From positions 1 through 64,000 of the forward strand of contig NZ_VHLH01000018.1 of the NCBI RefSeq assembly GCF_006516965.1: a stretch of DNA of 64,000 nucleotides, in the 5' to 3' direction. Positions 54,998 to 62,571 of the stretch are shown piece after piece. This DNA is from Pararhizobium mangrovi. Its GTDB lineage: Bacteria; Pseudomonadota; Alphaproteobacteria; Rhizobiales; Rhizobiaceae. Made by a program: the position numbers and the translations under genes. Below the pieces are notes generated by a model. The model saw only the letters and a list, made by a program, of their open reading frames with translations, had not been told where the DNA came from and searched no databases. Every line of letters starts with the position of its first letter. Positions within the stretch are counted from its first letter, which is position 1.

Positions 54998-55903
54998 ATG
55001 AGCCTGACGCCAAGCAGAGACGTCTTCATCACCTGCGCCGTGACCGGATCGGGGGACTCGACGGGTCGCTCGGACAAGGTGCCGGTCAGCCCGCGCGCCA
55101 TCGCCGATTCGTGCATCGAGGCGGCCGAAGAGGGTGCCGCGATCGTTCATATCCATGTTCGCGACCCGGAGACCGGCAAGCCTTCGCGCGATCCCGCGCT
55201 TTACGAGAAGGTCGCCGAGCACATCGCTGCTTCCGGCAAGGACATGGTCATCAACTTCACCGCCGGCATGGGCGGCGACCTGACGCTCGGCCCGAGCGAT
55301 GCGCCGCTGCCGCCGAACGACGCGGCGACCGACATGATCTCGGCGGAAAAGCGCCTCGAGCACGTCGCCAATGTGCGCCCGGAAATCTGCACGCTCGATT
55401 GCGGCACAATGAATTTCGGCGAGGGCGACTACATCATGACGAACACGCCCGCCATGCTGAAGGATATGGCCGGCCGTATCCAGAAGCTCGGCGTTCGGCC
55501 CGAGGTCGAGGTCTTCGACACCGGCCATCTGGTGCTCGCCAAATGGCTGCATGCGCAGGGCCTGCTCGACGATCCGGTGATGGTGCAGCTTTGCATGGGC
55601 ATCCCGTGGGGCGCGCCGAACGACCTGCCCACCCTGATGTCGCTCGTCGCCAACATGCCCGACGACTGGATCTTCTCCGCCTTCTCGATCGGCCGCGACC
55701 AGTTGCCTTACGTGGCGGCGGCCGTTCTCGCCGGTGGCAACATCCGCGTCGGTCTCGAGGACAATATCTGGCTGAAGAAGGGCGTGCTCGCGTCCAACGG
55801 CGATCTGACCCGCGAGGCGGTGAAGACGGCCGAAGGCATGGCCTGCAACATCCTCGGGCCGAACGAGGTTCGCGCCAAGCTCAAGCTCGAAAAGCGCTGG
55901 TAG
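54998..55903 (+). CDS. 3-dehydrocarnitine cleavage enzyme (BKACE family)
   Basis: 301 aa, beta-keto acid cleavage enzyme, a zinc TIM barrel. Metal and active-site motifs: HIHVRDPETGKPSRD (H51, H53), DTGHL in the middle and GLEDNIW near the C-terminus. The carnitine-pathway member condenses 3-dehydrocarnitine with acetyl-CoA and splits it into betainyl-CoA and acetoacetate. ATG at 54998 follows GGAAGGA. It is the first gene after the CdhR-like regulator and is directly followed by carnitine dehydrogenase, which fixes its substrate with good confidence. Confidence 0.92.
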   Translation: MSLTPSRDVFITCAVTGSGDSTGRSDKVPVSPRAIADSCIEAAEEGAAIVHIHVRDPETGKPSRDPALYEKVAEHIAASGKDMVINFTAGMGGDLTLGPSDAPLPPNDAATDMISAEKRLEHVANVRPEICTLDCGTMNFGEGDYIMTNTPAMLKDMAGRIQKLGVRPEVEVFDTGHLVLAKWLHAQGLLDDPVMVQLCMGIPWGAPNDLPTLMSLVANMPDDWIFSAFSIGRDQLPYVAAAVLAGGNIRVGLEDNIWLKKGVLASNGDLTREAVKTAEGMACNILGPNEVRAKLKLEKRW

Positions 55904-55910
55904 GTCGATC

Positions 55911-57392
55911 ATGGAAACTATCACGAAGGCCGCCTGCATCGGCGGCGGCGTCATCGGTGCCGGCTGGATCGCCCGGCTCGCCTATAACGGCATCGACGTT
56001 GCCGTCTACGACCCGGCGCCCGACGCCAGGGCGAAGATCGACGCGGTTCTCGAAAACGCATGGCACGCGTTCTCGCGGCTGACCATGGCGCCGGCACCGA
56101 AAGCCGGCGCGATTACCTATGCCGACAGCGTCGCCGAGGCCGTTTCGGACGCCGGCTGGATCGTGGAGTCGGTGCCGGAACGCCTCGACATCAAGCAGGC
56201 GGTCTATGCCGAAATGGAAGCCGGCGCACCGGCCGATGCCGTGATCGCCTCCTCCACGTCGGGCATCCTTCCGACGAACCTTCAGGCGAAGATGGAAAAC
56301 CCGGAACGCCTGATCGTCGCGCATCCGTTCAATCCGGTCTATCTCCTGCCGCTCGTCGAGATCGTCGGCGGCGAGAAGACGTCCGGCGAGACGATCGCGA
56401 AGGCGGAGGCCTTCCTTCCGGAACTCGGCATGAAGCCGCTGACCATCCGCAAGGAGATCGATGCGTTCATCGCCGACCGGCTTCTGGAATCGGTTTGGCG
56501 CGAGGCGCTCTGGCTGGTGCGCGACGGGGTGGCAACGACCGAGGAGATCGACGACGCGATCCGCTACGGTTTCGGCCTGCGCTGGGCGCAAATGGGCCTC
56601 TTCGAGACCTACCGCATCGCCGGCGGCGAGGCGGGCATGCGTCACTTCCTCGATCAGTTCGGGCCGACGCTTTCCTGGCCGTGGACGCGGCTGATGGATG
56701 TGCCGGAGTATAACGACGAACTCGTCGATTTGATCGCCGGCCAGTCCGACGAGCAGTCCGGCCGACATTCGATCCGCGAGCTCGAACGCATCCGTGACGA
56801 CAATCTGGTTGCGATCATGCAGGCGCTGAAGGTGAACGACTGGGGCGCGGGTGAAACGCTCGGTGCCTACGAGAAGCGCCTTTTCGATGCCGGCGCGCAG
56901 AAGCCCTCCGAGATCGATCGGACGAAGCCGGTGCCGACCCTCGACCGCACGGTGCCGGCGGACTGGACCGACTACAACAACCACATGAACGAAGCGCGCT
57001 ACCTGCAGTGCTTCGCCGATGCGTCCGACGCGTTCCTGCGCATGGTCGGCGTCGATGCGGACTACGTCGCGAAGGGCGGATCCTATTTCACCGTCGAGAC
57101 GCATATCCGTCATCTGGCCGAAGTCGCCGCCCTGCAGCCGATCCGCTGCGAGACGCAGGTGCTGGAAGCCAAGGGCAAGAAGCTGAGGCTCTTCCATACG
57201 CTCTATCACGGCGATGGAACGCTGCTCGCGACCGGCGAGCACATGCTCCTCCACGTCGACATGGCGACGCGATCGGCGAGCGAACCGGCCGAAGCCATCG
57301 CCGCCGAACTCGCGAAATTCGCCGATGCGCATGCCAGCCTTTCCATGCCGGAAGGGGCAGGCCGCGCGATCGGACAGCCGAGAAAGGGCTGA
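55911..57392 (+). CDS. lcdH: L-carnitine dehydrogenase fused to betainyl-CoA thioesterase
   Basis: 493 aa, two domains. Residues 1-320: 3-hydroxyacyl-CoA dehydrogenase-like NAD enzyme with CIGGGVIGAGWIARLA near 9-24, SSTSGILPT and the catalytic histidine region VAHPFNPVYLLPLVEIVGG. It oxidises L-carnitine to 3-dehydrocarnitine. Residues about 345-480: hot-dog thioesterase with DYNNHMNEARYLQCFADAS. The thioesterase would hydrolyse betainyl-CoA, the product of the preceding BKACE enzyme, to glycine betaine, so one protein catalyses the steps before and after it. Single-domain LcdH proteins elsewhere are about 320 aa. 7 nt from the BKACE gene. Confidence 0.93.
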   Translation: METITKAACIGGGVIGAGWIARLAYNGIDVAVYDPAPDARAKIDAVLENAWHAFSRLTMAPAPKAGAITYADSVAEAVSDAGWIVESVPERLDIKQAVYAEMEAGAPADAVIASSTSGILPTNLQAKMENPERLIVAHPFNPVYLLPLVEIVGGEKTSGETIAKAEAFLPELGMKPLTIRKEIDAFIADRLLESVWREALWLVRDGVATTEEIDDAIRYGFGLRWAQMGLFETYRIAGGEAGMRHFLDQFGPTLSWPWTRLMDVPEYNDELVDLIAGQSDEQSGRHSIRELERIRDDNLVAIMQALKVNDWGAGETLGAYEKRLFDAGAQKPSEIDRTKPVPTLDRTVPADWTDYNNHMNEARYLQCFADASDAFLRMVGVDADYVAKGGSYFTVETHIRHLAEVAALQPIRCETQVLEAKGKKLRLFHTLYHGDGTLLATGEHMLLHVDMATRSASEPAEAIAAELAKFADAHASLSMPEGAGRAIGQPRKG

Positions 57393-57396
57393 TTGC

Positions 57397-58560
57397 ATGG
57401 ATTTCTCCCTGACGGACGAGCAGCGCCTGATCGTCGATACGACGCGGGCCTTCGTCGAGAACGAACTCTATCCGCACGAGCTGGAAGTGGAGCGCACGGG
57501 CGTTCTGCGCCCGGATCTCGTGGAGGAACTGAAGGCGAAGGCGCTCGAAGCGGGCCTTTACGCGGCCAACATACCGGAAGAGGCCGGAGGCGCCGGGCTC
57601 GATACGGTCACGTGGCTTCTCTACGAGCGCGAACTCGGGCGGGCGAGCTATGCGCTGCACTGGACCTGCGTCGCTCGCCCCTCGAACATTCTGATGGCCG
57701 GAACGGACGCGCAGAAGGAGAAATATCTCTACCCCTGCGTTCGCGGCGAGAAGGCCGACGCGCTGGCGATGACGGAGCCGGGTGCCGGTTCCGACCTGCG
57801 CGGCATGGCGACGACGGCCGTCAGGGACGGCGACGACTGGGTCATCAACGGCACCAAGCACTTCATCAGCCATGCGGAAGAAGCCGATTTCTGCATCGTC
57901 TTCGCCGCGACCGGCGAGGAGGACGGGCCGCGCGGCAAGCGCAAGAAGATGACGGCGTTCTTCGTCGACAAGGGCCATCCGGGCTTTGCGATCCGGCCGG
58001 GTTACCGCAACGTCGCCCATCGCGGCTATCCGAACGCGATCCTCGAATTCGACGATTGCCGCGTGCCTTCCGACGCCGTTCTCGGCGAGGTCGACAAGGG
58101 TTTCGATGTGGCGAACAACTGGCTCGGCGCCACCCGTCTTCAGGTTGCCGCGACCTGTCTCGGCCGGGCCGAGCGCGCGATGGAGCATTCCGTCGAGTGG
58201 GCGGCGACGCGCAAGCAGTTCAACCAGCCGATCGGCAAGTTCCAGGGTATCTCCTTCAAGCTCGCCGACATGGCGACGGAGATGAAGGCGGCCGAACTGA
58301 TGACGCTCGAGGCGGCCTGGAAGTTCGATCAGGGAACCGTCACCGATTCCGACATGGCGATGGCCAAGCTGAAGGCGACCGAAATGCTCGCCATGGTCGC
58401 CGACGAGGCGATTCAGATTCACGGCGGCATGGGCCTGATGGACGAACTGCCGCTGGAGCGCATCTGGCGCGATGCGCGGCTCGAGCGGATCTGGGAGGGT
58501 ACGAGCGAGATCCAGCGGCACATCATCTCGCGCGCGCTCCTGCGTCCGCTCGGAGGCTGA
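57397..58560 (+). CDS. acyl-CoA dehydrogenase (probable gamma-butyrobetainyl-CoA dehydrogenase)
   Basis: 387 aa, standard length. FAD acyl-CoA dehydrogenase blocks: MDFSLTDEQRLIVDTTRAFV, AMTEPGAGSDLRGMAT, WVINGTKHFISHAEEADF, RKQFNQPIGKFQGI, QIHGGMGLMDELPLERIWRD, and the catalytic glutamate in RIWEGTSEIQRHI. The context of a CoA ligase and a crotonobetainyl-CoA hydratase-like protein suggests that it converts gamma-butyrobetainyl-CoA to crotonobetainyl-CoA. ATG at 57397, four nt after the lcdH stop. An electron-transfer flavoprotein is needed but not encoded here. Confidence 0.9.
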   Translation: MDFSLTDEQRLIVDTTRAFVENELYPHELEVERTGVLRPDLVEELKAKALEAGLYAANIPEEAGGAGLDTVTWLLYERELGRASYALHWTCVARPSNILMAGTDAQKEKYLYPCVRGEKADALAMTEPGAGSDLRGMATTAVRDGDDWVINGTKHFISHAEEADFCIVFAATGEEDGPRGKRKKMTAFFVDKGHPGFAIRPGYRNVAHRGYPNAILEFDDCRVPSDAVLGEVDKGFDVANNWLGATRLQVAATCLGRAERAMEHSVEWAATRKQFNQPIGKFQGISFKLADMATEMKAAELMTLEAAWKFDQGTVTDSDMAMAKLKATEMLAMVADEAIQIHGGMGLMDELPLERIWRDARLERIWEGTSEIQRHIISRALLRPLGG

Positions 58561-58597
58561 AGGACGATGCGCGGCGACCAGCGGACGAAAGGGCGCG

Positions 58598-60712
58598 ATG
58601 ACCCTGCTTTATGATGCAAGCGGCCTTCCCGCGGCTTCGGAAAACCGGCTCGACCGGCTGCTTCGGCCGCGTTCGATCGCCGTCTTCGGTGGCGTTCAGG
58701 CGGCAGCCGTCGTCGAGCAGTCGCGCAAGATGGGCTTTTCCGGCAAGATCTGGCCTGTTCATCCCAAACGCGACATGGTCGCGGGCGAAAAAGCCTATCG
58801 CGGCATCGACGATCTGCCGGGCGTTCCGGATGCCGCCTTCGTCGGCGTCAATCGCAGCCTGACCGTGACGATCGTCGAAGAACTTCGCGCGATCGGAGCC
58901 GGTGGTGCCGTGTGCTTTGCGGCCGGTTTCAGCGAAACGGGAGCCGGGAACGGCGAAGGCGGTGCGCTACAGGCGGCACTGGTGGAGGCGGCCGGCGAAA
59001 TGCCGATCGTCGGACCGAACTGCTACGGCGTCATCAACTATTGCGACGGCGCGCTGCTGTGGCCCGACCAGCACGGCGGCAAGCGGTTGCCGGAAGGCAT
59101 GCGGGGTGCCGCGATCGTCACGCAGTCGTCCAACATCGCCGTCAACCTGACGATGCAGCGCCGCGGGTTGCCGCTCGCCTACGTGCTGACGGCGGGCAAC
59201 CAGGCGCAGACCGGGCTTTCCGAGATGGCGCTCGGGCTTCTCGAAGATCCGCGCGTTTCGGTTCTCGGCCTTCACATCGAAGCGTTCGACAGCGTGGCGA
59301 ATTTCGAGCGTCTCGCCGCCAGAGCGCGCGCGCTCGGAAAGCCGATCGTCGCCATGAAGGCCGGTCGATCGCAACAGGCGCGCGAAGCCGCCGTTTCGCA
59401 CACCGCGTCGATCGCCGGAAGCGACGCCGCGGCCGACGCCTTTCTCGCACGGCTCGGCATTGCCCGCGTGCATTCCGTGCCGTCGTTCCTCGAAACGATG
59501 AAGCTCCTGCATTGCGGCGGTCCGCTCGCAGGCCGGGGCGTGTCTTCGATGAGCTGTTCGGGCGGCGAGGCGGGGCTGATGGCCGACGCCGCCCACGGCC
59601 GCGGGATCGGCTTTCCGGCCTTGGATGCGACCCATCGCGAACGCGTCGGAGAAACGCTCGGTCCGCTCGTCGCCGTCGCCAATCCGCTCGACTACAATAC
59701 CTTCATCTGGAACGACGAGCCGGCGCTCAAGCGCACCTTTACCGCCTTCGCGACATCCGATTTCGCCTGCAATCTTCTGGTTCTCGACTTTCCGCGCGAG
59801 GATCGATGCTCCTGTGCGGATTGGTGGCCGGCGATCGATGCCTTCGAGAGTGCGCTTTCGAACAACGCTTCTCGCGGGGCGATCGTCGTTTCGATGACCG
59901 AGAACGTTGCCGAGGCACATGCCGAAGCCCTGATCGCGCGCGGTCTGCCGCCGCTGATGGGCATTGCGGAAACGATGGACGCGCTGGAGGCGGCTGCCTT
60001 CATCGCGGAAGTCTGGGCAAGCCCGAACCCCGATCCGCTCGCTCCGCCACCGCGCACAGAAATCGGAAGGCGGCATACGCTCGACGAGGCGACAGCGAAG
60101 GACCGGCTCGCCGGTGCCGGTCTGCCGGTCGCCGAACGACGCGTCGTCGCGGATGCCGGGGAAGCGGTACGCGCGGCCGAAGCGCTCGGCTTTCCGGTGG
60201 CCGTCAAGGCGCTCGGTGTCGCCCACAAGTCGGAACGCGGTGCCGTGCGGCTTGCTCTCGGCGACGCGGAGGCGGTTGCCGGGGCAGCGGGGGATCTCGC
60301 CGATATGGGGAGCGGCCTTCTCGTCGAGCGCATGATTCCGGACGTGGTCGGCGAACTGATCGCCGGTGTCACGCGCGACCCGCAGTTCGGCCCTGTCCTG
60401 ACGATCGGCACCGGCGGCGTCCTCGTCGAACTTCTCGGCGACAGCCGGACCGTTCTCCTGCCTGCGAAACGCGAAACCGTCGAGCAGGCGATCCGCTCGC
60501 TCAGGCTCTCCGCCCTTCTGGACGGCTATCGCGGCCGCCCGCGCGGCGACGTCGAGGCTGCCGTGACCGCACTGATGCAGATCGCCGATTTCGCCGTGGC
60601 GAACGCGGCCACGCTCGTCGAAATGGACATCAATCCACTGATCGTATGCAAAAAAGGCGCGTTCGTCGCGGACGCGCTGATCGTCGAAGAGGAAGAAGAA
60701 GACCATGAGTGA
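58598..60712 (+). CDS. acyl-CoA synthetase, ADP-forming type (acetate-CoA ligase family)
   Basis: 704 aa. N-terminal CoA-binding domain (LLRPRSIAVFGGVQAAAVV), succinyl-CoA synthetase-like ligase domains with the probable phosphohistidine in AVSHTASIAGSDAA, and a C-terminal ATP-grasp domain (FPVAVKALGVAHKSERGAVRLAL; GVLVELLGDSRTVLLPA). The family forms CoA thioesters from acids with ATP, giving ADP and phosphate. Here it is expected to activate gamma-butyrobetaine, crotonobetaine or carnitine, a step done by the AMP-forming CaiC in enterobacteria. The acidic C-terminus (EEEEEDHE) overlaps the next gene by 8 nt. The ATG at 58598 is 37 nt after the previous gene. Confidence 0.88.
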   Translation: MTLLYDASGLPAASENRLDRLLRPRSIAVFGGVQAAAVVEQSRKMGFSGKIWPVHPKRDMVAGEKAYRGIDDLPGVPDAAFVGVNRSLTVTIVEELRAIGAGGAVCFAAGFSETGAGNGEGGALQAALVEAAGEMPIVGPNCYGVINYCDGALLWPDQHGGKRLPEGMRGAAIVTQSSNIAVNLTMQRRGLPLAYVLTAGNQAQTGLSEMALGLLEDPRVSVLGLHIEAFDSVANFERLAARARALGKPIVAMKAGRSQQAREAAVSHTASIAGSDAAADAFLARLGIARVHSVPSFLETMKLLHCGGPLAGRGVSSMSCSGGEAGLMADAAHGRGIGFPALDATHRERVGETLGPLVAVANPLDYNTFIWNDEPALKRTFTAFATSDFACNLLVLDFPREDRCSCADWWPAIDAFESALSNNASRGAIVVSMTENVAEAHAEALIARGLPPLMGIAETMDALEAAAFIAEVWASPNPDPLAPPPRTEIGRRHTLDEATAKDRLAGAGLPVAERRVVADAGEAVRAAEALGFPVAVKALGVAHKSERGAVRLALGDAEAVAGAAGDLADMGSGLLVERMIPDVVGELIAGVTRDPQFGPVLTIGTGGVLVELLGDSRTVLLPAKRETVEQAIRSLRLSALLDGYRGRPRGDVEAAVTALMQIADFAVANAATLVEMDINPLIVCKKGAFVADALIVEEEEEDHE

Positions 60713-61487
60713 TGTGGTACGCACGCGCGCCGAAGACGGTGTTCTCGAAGTCACGCTCGACCGGCCCAAGGCCAATGCGATCGACCTTGCGACCTCGCGG
60801 GAACTCGGCGAAGTCTTCAAGGCGTTTCGCGACGATGCATCGCAGCGCGTCGCGATCGTGCGGACCGAGGGATCGAAGTTCTTTTCCGCCGGCTGGGACC
60901 TGAAGGCGGCCGCCGGTGGCGACGCCGTCGACGGCGACTACGGTGTCGGCGGATTTGCCGGCCTGCAGGAACTGCCGGAGATGAACAAGCCGGTGATCGC
61001 CTGCGTCAACGGCATGGCGGTCGGCGGCGGCTTCGAGCTGGCGCTTTCCTGCGACCTTATCTATGCCGCCGAGCATTCGAGCTTCGCGCTGCCCGAAATT
61101 CGCGCCGGCACGCTTGCCGATGCCGCCAGCATCAAGCTGCCGAAGCGGCTTCCCTATCATGTCGCCATGGATCTCCTTTTGACCGGTCGGTGGATGGATG
61201 CCGGTGAGGCCGCGCGATGGGGCCTGGTCAACGAGGTGCTGCCGGAGGAAAAGCTCGAGGATCGCGTCTGGGAAGTCGCGCGTCTGCTCGCCGGCGGCCC
61301 GCCGCTCGTCTTCGCGGCGATCAAGGAGGTCGTGCGCGAGGCGGAGGGCCGTGATTTCCGCGATGCGATGAACCGCGTGACGAAACGCCAGTTCAAGACC
61401 GTGGACGTCCTCTACGATTCCGAAGACAACATGGAAGGTTTTCGTGCGTTCGCGGAAAAGCGTGATCCGGTCTGGAAGGGCCGGTAG
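60705..61487 (+). CDS. caiD: carnitinyl-CoA dehydratase / crotonobetainyl-CoA hydratase-like (CaiD)
   Basis: 260 aa, crotonase fold. LDRPKANAIDLATSRELGEVF, oxyanion-hole regions FFSAGWDLKAAAGG and VNGMAVGGGFELALSCDLIYA, and the catalytic-type glutamates in ALPEIRAG. LDRPKANAID and FSAGWDLKA are typical of CaiD-like hydratases. It would hydrate crotonobetainyl-CoA to L-carnitinyl-CoA. Its ATG lies inside the end of the CoA ligase gene (8-nt overlap), so the two are translationally coupled. Confidence 0.88.
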   Translation: MSDVVRTRAEDGVLEVTLDRPKANAIDLATSRELGEVFKAFRDDASQRVAIVRTEGSKFFSAGWDLKAAAGGDAVDGDYGVGGFAGLQELPEMNKPVIACVNGMAVGGGFELALSCDLIYAAEHSSFALPEIRAGTLADAASIKLPKRLPYHVAMDLLLTGRWMDAGEAARWGLVNEVLPEEKLEDRVWEVARLLAGGPPLVFAAIKEVVREAEGRDFRDAMNRVTKRQFKTVDVLYDSEDNMEGFRAFAEKRDPVWKGR

Positions 61488-61512
61488 CGGTCACGTGCCC
61501 GGAGATCGCCCG

Positions 61513-62499
61513 ATGGAACGCAACGATGCACCCGAAGCTTCCTGGCGGGAAGCCTATGCCGCGCGGCTCGATGCCGATGTCCGCACCTTCATCGAAGAGA
61601 CGGAAGCGTGCTATCCGCCCGACGCCGCCGATCTGACGGTCGAGCGCCAGCGCACGGTCTACGACGCCATGGCGCGGACGTTCGCCGTCGGCCGACCGGT
61701 GGGCATCGTCACGAACGACACGTTCGTCGATGCCGGCAGCCACACCGTCCCCGTCCGTGTCTACGACCGGGAGGACACGACGCCGCAAGCCTGCGTCGTC
61801 TTTTACCATGGCGGCGGCTTCGTGGTCGGCGGGCTGGAAAGCCACGACGACGTCTGTGCGGAGATCTGTGCGGCGACGCGATGCCGTGTCGTCTCGGTCG
61901 ACTACCGGCTTTCGCCCGAACACGTGCATCCGGCCGCGTTCGACGACGCCCTCGACGCCTATGACTGGGTCGGACGCACGAGCGGCCTTCCGCTCGTTCT
62001 TTGCGGCGACAGCGCCGGCGGGAACCTTGCGGCCGCGGTCGCCCATGCCAAGCGCGGCAGTTCGCGCGAGCCGGCCGGTCAGGTCCTGATCTATCCGTCT
62101 CTCGGCTTCGAGATGGAGGGACGCTCCTACCGCGAGCACGCGAACGCGCCGATGCTGACGATGGATGACCTTCTCTTCTACCGCGAGATCCGGAGCGGTA
62201 ATGGCGATCGCAGCGGCGAACCGACCTTCGCGCCCCTTGCGGACGGTAATCTCGCAGGGCTGCCGCCGACCTTCGTCGCCTCGGCCGAATTCGACCCGCT
62301 CGCAAGCGACGGAGAGCGCTATTGCCAAGGGATCCGCGAAGCGGGAGGCCGGGCGATCTGGTTCGAGGATGTGGGCCTCGTCCACGGCCATCTGAGGGCG
62401 CGCCATCGCACGGTCCGAGCGGGGGAGAGTTTCGCGCGCGTCATCGCCGCGATCGGTGCCTTCGCGGCGGGCGAATGGCCGTACGCAAAGCCGGTCTGA
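61513..62499 (+). CDS. alpha/beta hydrolase of the hormone-sensitive-lipase family
   Basis: 328 aa. Oxyanion motif YHGGGFVVGG, nucleophile motif GDSAGG, acid in ASAEFDPLASDG and histidine in GLVHGHLRARH, a complete catalytic triad of the HSL esterase family. ATG at 61513 follows CCGGAGAT. Last gene of the carnitine island, 25 nt after caiD. It could hydrolyse acyl-carnitine esters (supplying carnitine) or a CoA thioester in the pathway; sequence alone does not decide. Convergent with the ABC ATPase gene. Confidence 0.88.
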   Translation: MERNDAPEASWREAYAARLDADVRTFIEETEACYPPDAADLTVERQRTVYDAMARTFAVGRPVGIVTNDTFVDAGSHTVPVRVYDREDTTPQACVVFYHGGGFVVGGLESHDDVCAEICAATRCRVVSVDYRLSPEHVHPAAFDDALDAYDWVGRTSGLPLVLCGDSAGGNLAAAVAHAKRGSSREPAGQVLIYPSLGFEMEGRSYREHANAPMLTMDDLLFYREIRSGNGDRSGEPTFAPLADGNLAGLPPTFVASAEFDPLASDGERYCQGIREAGGRAIWFEDVGLVHGHLRARHRTVRAGESFARVIAAIGAFAAGEWPYAKPV

Positions 62500-62512
62500 C
62501 GAAGGATGCGAA

Positions 62513-62545
62513 GCGCGCTGCCGTTCGTCGGAGACGGCGCCGCGC
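62513..62545. terminator. hairpin between the carnitine operon and the ABC transporter gene
   Basis: Two stacked stems: GCGCG/CGCGC (62513-62517 with 62541-62545) and GCCGT/ACGGC (62520-62524 with 62534-62538), separated by a 2x2 internal loop. It lies between two convergent stop codons and directly touches the repeat arm at 62542-62571. Confidence 0.55.
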
Positions 62546-62571
62546 TTCCGTATAAACCTGAAAGAGTCTAG
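62542..62571 (-). repeat. single arm of the CTAG-bounded repeat seen at 85-311
   Basis: Read on the minus strand it begins CTAGACTCTTTCAGGTTTAT and matches the first 30 bases of the 85-118 arm at 28 positions. The second arm is absent. As at the left end of the window, the TAG in its leading CTAG is the stop codon of the gene it follows (the ABC ATPase). A hairpin overlaps its distal edge. Confidence 0.85.
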
